Shown piece by piece: positions 43,137 to 52,829 of a stretch of 64,000 nt of DNA. The stretch spans positions 9,832-73,831 of the forward strand of contig CAYRIK010000006.1 in the NCBI GenBank assembly GCA_964424345.1. The letters are read 5' to 3'. The translations under genes were made by a program, and so were the position numbers. The stretch's first letter is position 1; each line of letters opens with the position of its first letter. The notes under the pieces are model-generated. The model ran no database searches and was not told the origin of the DNA. It worked only from the letters and a program-made list of their open reading frames with translations. Origin of the DNA: RGIG6307 sp964424345 (GTDB lineage: Bacteria > Bacillota > Clostridia > Lachnospirales > Lachnospiraceae).

Positions 43137-44870
43137 TTGAAGTACTTATTTCCGTATTTAAAGAAGTACAAGTTGGAAAGTATTATTGCTCCTTTATTTA
43201 AAATGCTCGAAGCAACATTTGATTTAATCGTGCCATTGATCGTGGCAGATATTATTAATGTCGGCATTGCAAATAAAGATACCAATTACATTCTGACAAG
43301 ATTTGGTTTATTAATTTTAATGGCACTGTTAGGTATCGCTTGCAGCTTTGTTGCACAGTTTTTTGCAGCAAAAGCAGCGATTGGAACATCTACAGGGCTG
43401 CGTCATCAGTTATTAAAGCATATTCAGGGACTTACATTCTCTGAAATCGACCAGATTGGAACATCTACCTTGATTACAAGAATGACAAACGACATTAATC
43501 AGGTACAGAATGGTCTGAATATGTTTTTACGTTTGTTCTTACGAAGCCCATTTATCGTATTTGGTTCTATGATTATGGCATTTACGATTGATGCAAAGAT
43601 TGCAGCAATCTTCGTAATAGCAATTCCGGTATTGTTTGTCATTGTATTTGGTGTAATGCGTATTACAAATCCAATGTATAAGCAGGTACAGAAGCGTCTG
43701 GATCATGTAACTGGTTCTGTACGCGAAAATCTTTCAGGTGTAAGAGTTATTCGTGCATTCGGTCGTGAAGAAAGTGAAAATACACATTTCCAGAAAGTTA
43801 ATGCAGAGTTAGTAAATGCCCAATTAAAGGTTGGAAAGGCAGCAGCATGGATGAATCCATTGACATATGTTGTCGTAAATATGGGTATTATCGCAATTTT
43901 ATGGATTGGCTCTGATAAGGTAAATACAGGTGTATTAATCTCTGGTAATATTATTGCATTGATTAACTACATGAATCAGATTTTAGTAGAATTAGTAAAA
44001 TTAGCAAACCTTGTAACATTACTTGGCAAAGCAATCGCAAGTATGGGACGAGTAGGTCAGGTATTGGATCAGCAGGCAAGCATGACATTTGGAACAGCAG
44101 ACAAAGACACAGATTCCGAAGAAGCAGTTCGTTTTGAGCATGTAGGACTTGCTTATGCAGGTGCAGGTGATGAATCTTTATCTGATATTTCTTTCACTGT
44201 AAAGAAAGGGGAAACTGTTGGTGTCATCGGTGGTACAGGAAGTGGTAAAACTTCTTTAATCAACATGATTCCTCGTTTCTATGATGCAACAAGTGGACAG
44301 GTATCTTTACTTGGTCGTCCGATTGCAGATTGGAGCAAAGAAAGTCTGCGTAAACGAGTTGTTGTAGTTATGCAGAAAGCACAGTTATTTAAAGGAACAA
44401 TCCGTACAAATCTTCTTTGGGGTAAGCAAGATGCCAATGAAGCAGAAATGTGGGAAGCATTAGAATGTGCGCAGGCAGCAGAATTTGTACGTCAGAAGCC
44501 AGGACAGTTAGACGAAAAAGTAGAACAGGGCGGACGTAATCTTTCTGGTGGACAGAAACAAAGACTTACGATTGCAAGAGCATTGATTGCAAAGCCAAAT
44601 ATTTTGATTTTAGACGACAGTTCTTCTGCATTAGACTATGCAACAGATGCAGCATTGAGAAAGTCTTTAAAAACATTGCCAAAGGATATGACAGTATTTA
44701 TCGTAAGTCAGCGTATTTCCAGTATTCAGCATGCAGACCGCATTTTAGTATTAGATGACGGACGTTTGGCAGGTCAGGGTACACATGAACAATTATTAGC
44801 AGACTGTGATATTTACAAAGAAATTTATGCGAGTCAGTTTAAACAGGAAAAGAAGGAGGGTCAGGCATGA
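43137..44870 (+). CDS. ABC exporter half-transporter, degenerate-site subunit
   Basis: 577 residues from TTG at 43137 with AGGAGG nine bases upstream. Six membrane helices, Walker A GGTGSGKTS, signature LSGGQKQR. Walker B reads ILILDDSSSALD, with Asp for the catalytic Glu, and the switch is IVSQRISS with Gln for His. These are the same two substitutions as in the subunit at 13646, so this is the non-catalytic-site half of a second heterodimeric exporter. No regulator is adjacent. Confidence 0.92.
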   Translation: MKYLFPYLKKYKLESIIAPLFKMLEATFDLIVPLIVADIINVGIANKDTNYILTRFGLLILMALLGIACSFVAQFFAAKAAIGTSTGLRHQLLKHIQGLTFSEIDQIGTSTLITRMTNDINQVQNGLNMFLRLFLRSPFIVFGSMIMAFTIDAKIAAIFVIAIPVLFVIVFGVMRITNPMYKQVQKRLDHVTGSVRENLSGVRVIRAFGREESENTHFQKVNAELVNAQLKVGKAAAWMNPLTYVVVNMGIIAILWIGSDKVNTGVLISGNIIALINYMNQILVELVKLANLVTLLGKAIASMGRVGQVLDQQASMTFGTADKDTDSEEAVRFEHVGLAYAGAGDESLSDISFTVKKGETVGVIGGTGSGKTSLINMIPRFYDATSGQVSLLGRPIADWSKESLRKRVVVVMQKAQLFKGTIRTNLLWGKQDANEAEMWEALECAQAAEFVRQKPGQLDEKVEQGGRNLSGGQKQRLTIARALIAKPNILILDDSSSALDYATDAALRKSLKTLPKDMTVFIVSQRISSIQHADRILVLDDGRLAGQGTHEQLLADCDIYKEIYASQFKQEKKEGQA

Positions 44871-46609
44871 AAAAGATAGATACTGTAGTAGTAAAGCGTA
44901 TTTTAAAATATGTGAAAAACTACCGCTTATATGTATTTTTCAGTATTATATGTGCGGCACTCACTTCTGTAATCCAGTTGTTGATTCCAATTTTTAGTGG
45001 AGATGCCATTGACTATATGCTTGGAAAAGGACAGGTTTCTTTTGAAGGCGTACTTCGTTATGTAAGTTATATTGCAATCGCAGCAATCTTAGGTGCAGCA
45101 GCACAAAAGATTTTAGCTCAGTGTAATAACCATGTAGCATTTTGTGTTTCTCAGGATTTGAGAAATGAAGCAGAATATAAATTACATCATCTTCCTTTAT
45201 CTTACTTAGATGTACATCCAACAGGAGATTTGGTAAGCCGAATGATCAACGATGTAGATACATTTGCAGATGGTCTTTTAATGGGCTTTACCCAGTTGTT
45301 TACAGGTGTGATCACAATCGTAGGTACACTTGGAATCATGCTTTCTTTAAATCCAGCAGTAGCATTAATCGTTGTTGTATTAACACCATTATCTTTATTC
45401 GTAGCAGCTTTTATTGCAAAAAATACACATCATTATTTTAATCAGCAGGCAACCATTAGAGGTGAACAGACTGCATTGATCAATGAATTGATGGAAGGAC
45501 AGCGTGTTGTACAGGCATACGGACATGAAGCAGAAAGCTTAGAAGATTTTGATGAAATCAATGACAGACTTCAGGATGCAGCTTTTAAAGCAACCTTTTT
45601 CTCAAGCTTAACAAACCCAAGTACACGACTTGTAAATAACGTTATTTACGCAGTAGTATGCTGTGTAAGCGGTTTATTTGCAGTAGGAAGCGGCATGACA
45701 ATCGGTAAACTGAGCGTATTTTTAAGCTATGCAAGCCAGTATGCAAAGCCATTTAATGAAATCAGTGGTGTTGTTACTGAACTTCAGAATGCGATTGCGT
45801 GTGCATCTCGTGTTTTTGAACTGTTAGATGAAAAAGATCAGGTAGATGAAATCATAGATGCAAAAGATTTTGATGCCGAAGGTCATGTTACATTATCAAA
45901 TGTATCCTTCCGTTATGTATCAGACAGACCATTGATTGAAAATTTCTCTTTGGATGTAAAACCAGGACAGCGTATTGCAATCGTAGGTCCTACAGGATGC
46001 GGTAAGACAACATTGATCAATTTACTTATGCGTTTTTATGATGTAAACGGCGGTTCTATTTGTGTAGATGGAACAGATATTCGTGATATGACACGTCATG
46101 GACTTCGCAGAAATTACGGTATGGTATTACAGGATACATGGCTTAAAGCTGGTACTATTCGAGAAAATATTGCATATGGACATCCAGATGCAACAGAAGA
46201 ACAGATTATCGAAGCAGCAAAAGCAGCTTATGCACATTCCTTTATCCGTCGTCTTCCACAGGGCTATGATACGTTGATTACAGAAAATGGTGCAAATCTT
46301 TCAGGCGGTCAGAGACAGTTATTATGTATTGCACGAGCAATGTTATGTCTGCCACCAATGTTGATTTTAGACGAAGCAACTTCTTCTATCGATACATTGA
46401 CAGAGCATCGTATTCAGAAGGCATTTGCACGTATGATGCAGGGAAGAACAAGTTTTGTCGTAGCACACAGACTTTCTACCATTCGAGAATCAGATGTGAT
46501 TTTAGTAATGCGTGATGGACATGTTGTAGAGCAGGGAAATCATGAAACATTGTTAGCACAGGGCGGTTTTTATGCAACCTTGTATAATAGTCAGTTTTCA
46601 CAAGAATAA
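44867..46609 (+). CDS. ABC exporter half-transporter, catalytic partner
   Basis: 580 residues; the start overlaps the previous stop codon (ATGA), GGAGGG upstream. Six membrane helices; Walker A GPTGCGKTT, signature LSGGQRQ, Walker B MLILDEATSSID with Glu, switch FVVAHRLST. Complete catalytic site, forming with the preceding protein a BmrCD/TM287-288-like heterodimer. An M42 peptidase gene follows after 13 bp and may be in the same operon, which would fit peptide handling, but substrate is unknown. Confidence 0.93.
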   Translation: MKKIDTVVVKRILKYVKNYRLYVFFSIICAALTSVIQLLIPIFSGDAIDYMLGKGQVSFEGVLRYVSYIAIAAILGAAAQKILAQCNNHVAFCVSQDLRNEAEYKLHHLPLSYLDVHPTGDLVSRMINDVDTFADGLLMGFTQLFTGVITIVGTLGIMLSLNPAVALIVVVLTPLSLFVAAFIAKNTHHYFNQQATIRGEQTALINELMEGQRVVQAYGHEAESLEDFDEINDRLQDAAFKATFFSSLTNPSTRLVNNVIYAVVCCVSGLFAVGSGMTIGKLSVFLSYASQYAKPFNEISGVVTELQNAIACASRVFELLDEKDQVDEIIDAKDFDAEGHVTLSNVSFRYVSDRPLIENFSLDVKPGQRIAIVGPTGCGKTTLINLLMRFYDVNGGSICVDGTDIRDMTRHGLRRNYGMVLQDTWLKAGTIRENIAYGHPDATEEQIIEAAKAAYAHSFIRRLPQGYDTLITENGANLSGGQRQLLCIARAMLCLPPMLILDEATSSIDTLTEHRIQKAFARMMQGRTSFVVAHRLSTIRESDVILVMRDGHVVEQGNHETLLAQGGFYATLYNSQFSQE

Positions 46610-46622
46610 TGGAGAATAGGAC

Positions 46623-47651
46623 ATGAAATATTTAGATTATATATTAGAACAGACAAAGGCAGTACTTGCTGTTGATAGTCCTACAGGATATACAAAAGAA
46701 GCAGTTGCTTATCTTTGTGAAGAATACAAAAAACTTGGTTATGAGCCAATCGTTACAGTAAAGGGCGGTGTTTTAGTAGATTTAGGCCCAGCAGATGGAA
46801 AAGATGCCATTTTAGTAGAAGCACATGCAGATACATTGGGCGCTATGGTTGCAGAAATCAAAGGAAACGGACGTTTACGTCTGACTCCTTTGGGTGGCTT
46901 AAATCCAAATAATGCAGAAGCAGAAAACTGCCATGTTATCACAAGAAGCGGCAAAAAATACGAAGGTACTTTCCAGCTTGTAAATGCATCTATTCATGTA
47001 AACGGCAAGTATAACGATACAAAGAGAACATACGATGATATGGAAGTTGTATTGGATGAAGCTGTAACAGACAAAAAGGGTGCAATGGATTTAGGTATCA
47101 TGGTAGGCGATATCGTAGCATTTGAGCCAAGAACACGCATTACAGAAACAGGCTACATCAAGAGCAGATTTTTAGATGACAAATTAAGTGTTGGTATTTT
47201 ACTTGGATTTGCAAAATGGTTAAAAGAAGAAAATATTACACCAAGCCGCAGAATTTATCAGCACATTACAGTATATGAAGAAGTAGGTCATGGTGCATGC
47301 GGTACTGTTCCTAGTGATGTAACAGAAATTTTATCTGTAGATATGGGTTGTGTAGGAAATGGTCTGGAATGTACAGAAAGACAGGTTTCTATTTGTGCAA
47401 AGGACGGAAGAGGCCCATATAATTATGAAGTAGTTGGTGCATTGATCGATGCTGCAAAAAGAGCAAATGTAGATTTTGCAGTAGATGTATATCCTCATTA
47501 CAGTTCTGATGCGGATGCAGCTTTGACAGCAGGATATGATGTACGACATGGTCTGATTGGTGCAGGTGTATATGCTTCTCATGGTTATGAAAGAAGTCAT
47601 GTAGATGGAGTACGCAATACATTTGAACTCTTAAAGGAATATTTGAAATAA
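46623..47651 (+). CDS. M42-family metallo-aminopeptidase
   Basis: 342 residues, GGAG before the ATG. Dinuclear metal ligands in order: AHADTLGAMV (His/Asp), RFLDDKLS (bridging Asp), YEEVGHG (catalytic and ligand Glu), SVDMG (Asp) and a C-terminal ASHGYERSH (His). M42 enzymes form large tetrahedral particles that degrade short peptides in the cytoplasm. The stop codon overlaps the next ATG. Confidence 0.92.
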   Translation: MKYLDYILEQTKAVLAVDSPTGYTKEAVAYLCEEYKKLGYEPIVTVKGGVLVDLGPADGKDAILVEAHADTLGAMVAEIKGNGRLRLTPLGGLNPNNAEAENCHVITRSGKKYEGTFQLVNASIHVNGKYNDTKRTYDDMEVVLDEAVTDKKGAMDLGIMVGDIVAFEPRTRITETGYIKSRFLDDKLSVGILLGFAKWLKEENITPSRRIYQHITVYEEVGHGACGTVPSDVTEILSVDMGCVGNGLECTERQVSICAKDGRGPYNYEVVGALIDAAKRANVDFAVDVYPHYSSDADAALTAGYDVRHGLIGAGVYASHGYERSHVDGVRNTFELLKEYLK

Positions 47652-48208
47652 TGGAAAGATTAGAAGCATTAAAACAGCAAAGCTATGAAGCGGCTTGTGA
47701 GATAATGGAACTTGCAGGCTTGAAAAAAGAAATGTTATTTGTTGTGGGATGTTCTACAAGTGAAGTGATTGGCAGCAGGATTGGAACAGATTCCAGTCCT
47801 GCTGTTGCAGAAGCTGTATTTGCAGGAATTGCGCTTGCAGCAAAGGAAAGAGGCGTATATGTAGCTGCACAGTGCTGTGAGCATTTAAACAGAGCTGTCA
47901 TTTTAGAAGAAGCGGCTGCAAATAAATATGGTTATGAAGAAGTAAATGTAGTTCCCCAGCCAAAGGCAGGCGGTTCTTTTGCAACAGCAGCATATCGAGC
48001 ATTTGAAGCACCAGTCGCAGTAGAGCATATAAAGGCTCATGCCGGAATGGATATCGGAGATACGTTGATTGGTATGCATTTAAAAGATGTAGCAGTTCCA
48101 GTTCGTGTACAGCACAAACAAATTGGGGAAGCACATCTTGTCTGTGCAAGAACAAGAGCAAAGTTTATAGGCGGCAGCAGAGCTGTTTACGATGAAACAA
48201 AATTATAA
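47651..48208 (+). CDS. UPF0340 (YwlG/TIGR01440) family protein
   Basis: 185 residues. Family pattern: VVGCSTSEVIGSRIGTDSSP near the N-terminus, AAQCCEHLNRA, and the C-terminal AHAGMDIGDTLIGMHLKDVAVPVR. It resembles the family found beside serine hydroxymethyltransferase or rpiB in Bacilli; function unknown. Starts by one-base overlap (TAATG) with the M42 gene. Confidence 0.9.
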   Translation: MERLEALKQQSYEAACEIMELAGLKKEMLFVVGCSTSEVIGSRIGTDSSPAVAEAVFAGIALAAKERGVYVAAQCCEHLNRAVILEEAAANKYGYEEVNVVPQPKAGGSFATAAYRAFEAPVAVEHIKAHAGMDIGDTLIGMHLKDVAVPVRVQHKQIGEAHLVCARTRAKFIGGSRAVYDETKL

Positions 48209-48227
48209 AACGAAAAGAGACGATAAA

Positions 48228-48473
48228 ATGGCAATAAATCCAATGCAGATATTTAAAGTAAAAGGAATGTGGGATGGATTTACAAAAAGACATCCCAAAT
48301 TTCCTTCTTTTTTAAAAGCAATGACACAGGGTGCTGTTACAGAAGGCAGTGTGTTGGAAATTACGATTACAACAGCAGATGGCAGAACAATCAGTTCTAA
48401 CTTGAAAGTAACTGCAGAAGATGTTGCAATGGTACAGGAAATGAAGCAGATGATGCAGGAGTACAAAAAGTAA
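48228..48473 (+). CDS. Small conserved-looking protein, unknown
   Basis: 81 residues from the ATG at 48228; an upstream in-frame ATG at 48192 lies within the UPF0340 gene. Positions 1-30 include MQIFKVKGMWDGFTKRHPKF; the middle is beta-rich (VLEITITTADGRTISSNLKV), the end helical (EMKQMMQEYKK). No named family recognised. Sits between UPF0340 and lactate dehydrogenase genes in the same direction, so probably co-transcribed. Confidence 0.65.
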   Translation: MAINPMQIFKVKGMWDGFTKRHPKFPSFLKAMTQGAVTEGSVLEITITTADGRTISSNLKVTAEDVAMVQEMKQMMQEYKK

Positions 48474-48493
48474 CATAGAAAGGAACGCTTGCT

Positions 48494-49444
48494 ATGAAAA
48501 TGACAAAAAAGAAAGTTGCTATCGTAGGATGCGGATTGGTAGGATCTAGTACAGCTTTTAGTTTGGTGACACAAGGTATATGCGATGAAGTAATGATGAT
48601 AGATATCAATCAGGAACGAGCAGTGGGCGAGATGCGAGACCTGAAAGACTCTATTGAATATTTAGGTCGAAATGTCAAGATTACAACAGGAACATATGCA
48701 GATTGCGGTGATGTGGATATCATTGTAATTACAGCAGGAGCTCCTCCTAAAAAAGGAGAAACAAGACTGGATTCTTTGGAAATGAGTGCCAATATATGCA
48801 AATCTATCGTAGGTCCTATTATGGAAAGCGGTTTTGATGGTATTTTTATTGTAGTTTCTAATCCTGTTGATATTATGGCTCATTATGTACAGAAGTTATC
48901 AGGCCTTCCAAAAAATCAGGTTATTGGAACTGGCACAGCAATCGATTCTGCACGTTTGAAAAATTTTATCGCACAGCTTGTAAAAGTAGACCCACGCAGT
49001 GTATATGCATATTCTATGGGAGAGCATGGAGACTCTCAGATGGTTCCATGGTCTTGCGTTACTATCGCAGGAAAACCATTTTTTGATGTAATTGCAGATA
49101 ATAAAGAGCTTGTTGGAGAGGTAGATTTAGAAGATTTAGTAGAAAAAACTGCTAGAGAGGGATGGGAAATCTATAATCGTAAGGGTACAACCTATTATGG
49201 AATTGCAACTGCTTGTGCTGGTATTATCAAAGCAATTTTAAACGATGAAAATCGTATTATTCCAGTCAGTGTATTGTTAGAAGGAGAATACGGAGAAACA
49301 GATGTATATGCAGGTGTTCCTACCGTACTCAACAGAAGCGGTGCAGCCGATTTGTTGGAAATTCATATGACTCCAAAGGAATTGGCTCGTTTTAAAGACT
49401 CTTGTGCAGTTGTTCGTGAATACACAAAGAAGATTCAGGCATAA
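48494..49444 (+). CDS. L-lactate dehydrogenase-like 2-hydroxyacid dehydrogenase
   Basis: 316 residues, AAAGGA nine bases before the ATG. LDH/MDH fold: NAD motif VAIVGCGLVGSS, mobile loop GETR (Arg91), substrate Arg in GTAIDSARLKN, catalytic His in GEHGDS. The substrate-discriminating position, Gln in lactate and Arg in malate dehydrogenases (just before KxGETR), is Pro85 here. So it may prefer a bulkier 2-oxo acid than pyruvate. The generic LDH call is safe; exact substrate is open. Confidence 0.85.
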   Translation: MKMTKKKVAIVGCGLVGSSTAFSLVTQGICDEVMMIDINQERAVGEMRDLKDSIEYLGRNVKITTGTYADCGDVDIIVITAGAPPKKGETRLDSLEMSANICKSIVGPIMESGFDGIFIVVSNPVDIMAHYVQKLSGLPKNQVIGTGTAIDSARLKNFIAQLVKVDPRSVYAYSMGEHGDSQMVPWSCVTIAGKPFFDVIADNKELVGEVDLEDLVEKTAREGWEIYNRKGTTYYGIATACAGIIKAILNDENRIIPVSVLLEGEYGETDVYAGVPTVLNRSGAADLLEIHMTPKELARFKDSCAVVREYTKKIQA

Positions 49445-49492
49445 TATTTATGTTCTTTTTCTTGACCAATCTGTAATTGTTGGCTAAAACAG

Positions 49493-49521
49493 TTGAAAAA
49501 GCAAAAAAGAAAAGCTATAAT
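49493..49521 (+). promoter_or_regulatory. Promoter, TTGAAA-17-TATAAT
   Basis: The -35 is at 49493-49498 and the -10 at 49516-49521, 44 bp before the HAD gene. Confidence 0.8.
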
Positions 49522-49565
49522 GGTAACAACCATTTTCTACAAGATGATGTTTGAGGGTGCGAGTG

Positions 49566-50420
49566 ATGAAGAGAGAATTTAGAGAATACCAAAAGAGCAA
49601 AGAATTTTTAATATGTGTGGATTCCGATGGCAGTGCCATGAATACGATGGAGATTAAGCATAAGGAATGTTTTTGTCCATGTCTGATTGCAGAGTGGGGC
49701 TTAGAGGCCTACAAAGAACAGGTTATGAACATATGGAATCATGTAAATTTGTATTCTGTTACAAGAGGCATCAATCGTTTTGAAGCATTACAGATTGTTA
49801 TGAAGTATATCAATGAAAAAATCACAGCAATCAATGATATCGAAAGTTTGGACAGATGGCTTAGTGTAACAAATGAAATGTCTAATGCGGCATTGATTCG
49901 TTATTTGGAGGATGTAAAGAGTCCTTTCTTAACAAAGGCGTTACATTGGTCTCAGAGTGTGAGCAGAGACATTGGACAGATTCCGGTAGAAAAAAGACGA
50001 CCATATGACGGCGTTGCAGATGCATTACAGGCAGCACGCGAAAAAAGTGATATTGTAGTCGTATCTGCTGCAAATCCAGATGCTATGTATGAAGAATGGC
50101 AATTGAATGGGTGCGGATATTATGTGAATCTGATTTTAAATCAGAATGTTGGTACAAAAGAATTTTGCGTATCTGAAATGGTCAAAAAAGGATATAAGCC
50201 TTCTCGTGTGATCATGATAGGAGATGCTATGGAGGATTTAGAGGTAGCCAAAAAATGTGGTGTTTGTTTTTATCCTATTATCCTTCAAAAAGAGGAACAT
50301 TCTTGGAGAATGTTTGAAATTGAAGCATTAGAGCGATTTTATAAAGGAGCGTACAAAGGCAAATATGAACAGCAATTGATTCAGGAATTTGAAGAAGCCT
50401 TTCGTACAACATGCGAATAA
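49566..50420 (+). CDS. HAD-superfamily hydrolase
   Basis: 284 residues from the ATG at 49566 with GAGGG eight bases upstream; an upstream TTG frame would include the ribosome binding site. HAD motifs: ICVDSDGSAMNT (two Asp), VVVSAAN (Ser/Thr), Lys in a KEFC segment, and MIGDAMEDLEVAKKCG (Asp pair). A long helical cap lies between motifs I and II. Phosphatase or phosphonatase-like; substrate unknown. Own promoter, hairpin after stop. Confidence 0.82.
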   Translation: MKREFREYQKSKEFLICVDSDGSAMNTMEIKHKECFCPCLIAEWGLEAYKEQVMNIWNHVNLYSVTRGINRFEALQIVMKYINEKITAINDIESLDRWLSVTNEMSNAALIRYLEDVKSPFLTKALHWSQSVSRDIGQIPVEKRRPYDGVADALQAAREKSDIVVVSAANPDAMYEEWQLNGCGYYVNLILNQNVGTKEFCVSEMVKKGYKPSRVIMIGDAMEDLEVAKKCGVCFYPIILQKEEHSWRMFEIEALERFYKGAYKGKYEQQLIQEFEEAFRTTCE

Positions 50421-50429
50421 TATACGAAG

Positions 50430-50462
50430 TTCAGGGGGCTGCCTTTTTGGAAGTCCCCTGAA
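50430..50462 (+). terminator. Terminator-like hairpin after the HAD gene
   Basis: TTCAGGGG pairs with CCCCTGAA (eight bp); the tail TTAATAT is T-poor. Confidence 0.6.
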
Positions 50463-50524
50463 TTAATATAGAAAGAAGTTTATAAATCTTTCATAAATGC
50501 CTCTGAATTTTCACAAAAGAAATA

Positions 50525-50553
50525 TTGATTTATAAAGAACCTTTCTTTATAAT
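50525..50553 (+). promoter_or_regulatory. ftsH promoter, TTGATT-17-TATAAT
   Basis: The -35 is at 50525-50530 and the -10 at 50548-50553. Confidence 0.75.
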
Positions 50554-50616
50554 TACTTAATAGTGAAACAGACAGATTTTTGTCAAAGTTATAAAAGGAA
50601 CGGATAGGACAACAAT

Positions 50617-52815
50617 ATGAACGAGTTTAACAATCAAAACAATGGACAGCCCACATCGGGCAATCAAAATCAAGGACCAAATCGTAATCAGCGTAATACG
50701 ATTCTCTTACTTGTAATCAGTATTGCAGCTTTGGTATTTTTCTGGTGGTCCAGCAGTAAGATTCTTTCAGGCGGTACGCAAGAAGAAATTAAATATTCTC
50801 AGTTTGTAGATATGCTGGAAGATGGAGAAGTAGAGAGTGTTTTTGTAGAAGATGAAGTAATCTACATTACACCTGTACAAGAAGAAAAAGAACAGCTTAC
50901 ACCAGCTGAACTTTTGAGTATGTATTATTATGGCAATGGTCAGGGAACTGTATATTATACTTCTATGATGGAAGATTACAGCAATCTGACAGCACGTTTG
51001 GAGCAGGCAGGCGTAGAATATGAACGTCCAATTCCAAGTAATACAGGCAATTTAATCTATATTTTATTGACAACCGTACTTCCATTGGTACTTATGGTCG
51101 TATTCTTTGTCACAATGATGAAGCGTATGGGCGGTAAAGGCGGTATGTTCAACATGGGCAAAAACACCGCAAAAGTATATGTACAAAAAGAAACAGGCAT
51201 TACATTTAAAGATGTTGCTGGTGAAGATGAAGCAAAAGAATCTTTAGTAGAAGTGGTAGACTTCTTACACAATCCTGGCAAGTACGCAGGTATTGGTGCA
51301 AAACTTCCAAAGGGTGCTTTATTAGTAGGCCCTCCGGGAACAGGTAAGACATTGCTTGCAAAAGCAGTTGCAGGTGAAGCAGGTGTACCATTCTTCTCCT
51401 TAACAGGTTCTGATTTCGTAGAATTATACGTAGGTATGGGTGCATCTCGAGTAAGAAGTCTTTTTGAAGAAGCAAACAAAAATGCACCATGTATTATCTT
51501 TATCGATGAAATTGATGCAATCGGACGCAGCCGAGATTCTAAGTACGGCGGCGGAAACGAAGAACGTGAACAGACATTGAACCAGCTTCTTGCAGAAATG
51601 GATGGTTTTGATTCTGGCAAGGGTATTTTGATTTTAGGTGCAACAAACAGACCTGAAATTTTGGATAAGGCATTGCTTCGTCCAGGTCGTTTTGATAGAC
51701 GTATCGTTGTAGAAAGACCAGATTTAAAGGGACGAGTAGAGATTTTAAAGGTTCATGCAAAAGATGTTCGTTTGGATGAAACAGTAGATTTACAGGAAAT
51801 CGCACTTGCAACAAGCGGTGCAGTTGGTTCTGACCTTGCAAATATGATCAATGAAGCAGCTATCAATGCTGTAAAAGAAGGCCGTCAGAGTGTCAGCCAG
51901 AAAGACTTATTTGCAGCAGTAGAACAGGTATTGGTTGGTAAAGAAAAGAAAGATCGTGTGATGAGTCAGCAGGAACGAAAAATTGTTTCTTACCATGAAG
52001 TAGGTCATGCTTTAATCAGCGCACTTCAGAAAAACAGCGAACCAGTACAAAAAATTACAATCGTACCTCGTACTATGGGTGCACTTGGTTATGTTATGCA
52101 TGTTCCAGAAGAAGAAAAGTACTTAAACAGCAAAGCAGAACTTCAGGATATGTTAGTTGGTCTGCTCGGCGGTCGTGCAGCAGAAGAAGTTGTATTTGAC
52201 AGTGTAACAACAGGTGCTTCTAACGATATCGAAAAAGCAACAAAAATTGCTAGAGCAATGGTAACTCAGTACGGTATGAGTGATCGTTTCGGTCTGGTAG
52301 GCTTAGAAAGCGTAGAAAATCAGTATTTAAGCGGTAATACAGTCTTAAATTGTGCAGATGCTACAGCAGCAGGCGTAGATGAAGAAGTAATGCGTATTTT
52401 AAGAGAAAGCTACGATGAAGCATTACGTTTACTTCGTGAAAATCGTGAAGTAATGGATAAGCTTGCTGAGTTCTTGATTGAAAAAGAAACAATTACAGGA
52501 AAAGAGTTTATGCATATTTTCCGCGAATTAAAAGGTATTCCAGAACCAGAAGAACCACAGGATAAAGCAACTAAATTAATGAAGGAAACAGAACAGGCAA
52601 TGCATACAGAAGATGTATCTGTACAGTCAACTGTAACTGCTCCTTCTAATACAGAAAAGTCTTCTGATGTAACAGATGATGCTGCAAAGGAAGCAGCTAA
52701 AAAAGCGGAAGAAGAATTTAAGCAGAATTTAGAACAGCAGACACTTAAAGAAGTGCATGATGCAGAAAAAGAACCTGTAAAGGGACGTTTCTCTCAGGTT
52801 GATCTGCATGATTAA
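50617..52815 (+). CDS. ftsH: ATP-dependent zinc metalloprotease FtsH
   Basis: 732 residues. Asn/Gln-rich cytoplasmic N-terminus, TM1 (~30-48), external domain, TM2 (~147-168). AAA module with Walker A GPPGTGKT (~238), Walker B IIFIDEID, SRH region TNRPEILDKALLRPGRFDR, then zinc motif HEVGH (~460). The last ~100 residues are a charged tail rich in Glu, Lys and Ala, longer than usual. Degrades misfolded membrane and regulatory proteins. Followed 14 bp later by uvrC, an unusual partner that seems to share its message. Confidence 0.97.
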   Translation: MNEFNNQNNGQPTSGNQNQGPNRNQRNTILLLVISIAALVFFWWSSSKILSGGTQEEIKYSQFVDMLEDGEVESVFVEDEVIYITPVQEEKEQLTPAELLSMYYYGNGQGTVYYTSMMEDYSNLTARLEQAGVEYERPIPSNTGNLIYILLTTVLPLVLMVVFFVTMMKRMGGKGGMFNMGKNTAKVYVQKETGITFKDVAGEDEAKESLVEVVDFLHNPGKYAGIGAKLPKGALLVGPPGTGKTLLAKAVAGEAGVPFFSLTGSDFVELYVGMGASRVRSLFEEANKNAPCIIFIDEIDAIGRSRDSKYGGGNEEREQTLNQLLAEMDGFDSGKGILILGATNRPEILDKALLRPGRFDRRIVVERPDLKGRVEILKVHAKDVRLDETVDLQEIALATSGAVGSDLANMINEAAINAVKEGRQSVSQKDLFAAVEQVLVGKEKKDRVMSQQERKIVSYHEVGHALISALQKNSEPVQKITIVPRTMGALGYVMHVPEEEKYLNSKAELQDMLVGLLGGRAAEEVVFDSVTTGASNDIEKATKIARAMVTQYGMSDRFGLVGLESVENQYLSGNTVLNCADATAAGVDEEVMRILRESYDEALRLLRENREVMDKLAEFLIEKETITGKEFMHIFRELKGIPEPEEPQDKATKLMKETEQAMHTEDVSVQSTVTAPSNTEKSSDVTDDAAKEAAKKAEEEFKQNLEQQTLKEVHDAEKEPVKGRFSQVDLHD

Positions 52816-52829
52816 AAGGAAGTTTCAAT

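Noticed and set aside
51057..51620. 187-codon open frame on the minus strand inside ftsH
   Set aside because: It lies wholly antisense to the conserved AAA module, has no ribosome binding site and a low-complexity composition typical of a complementary-strand shadow.
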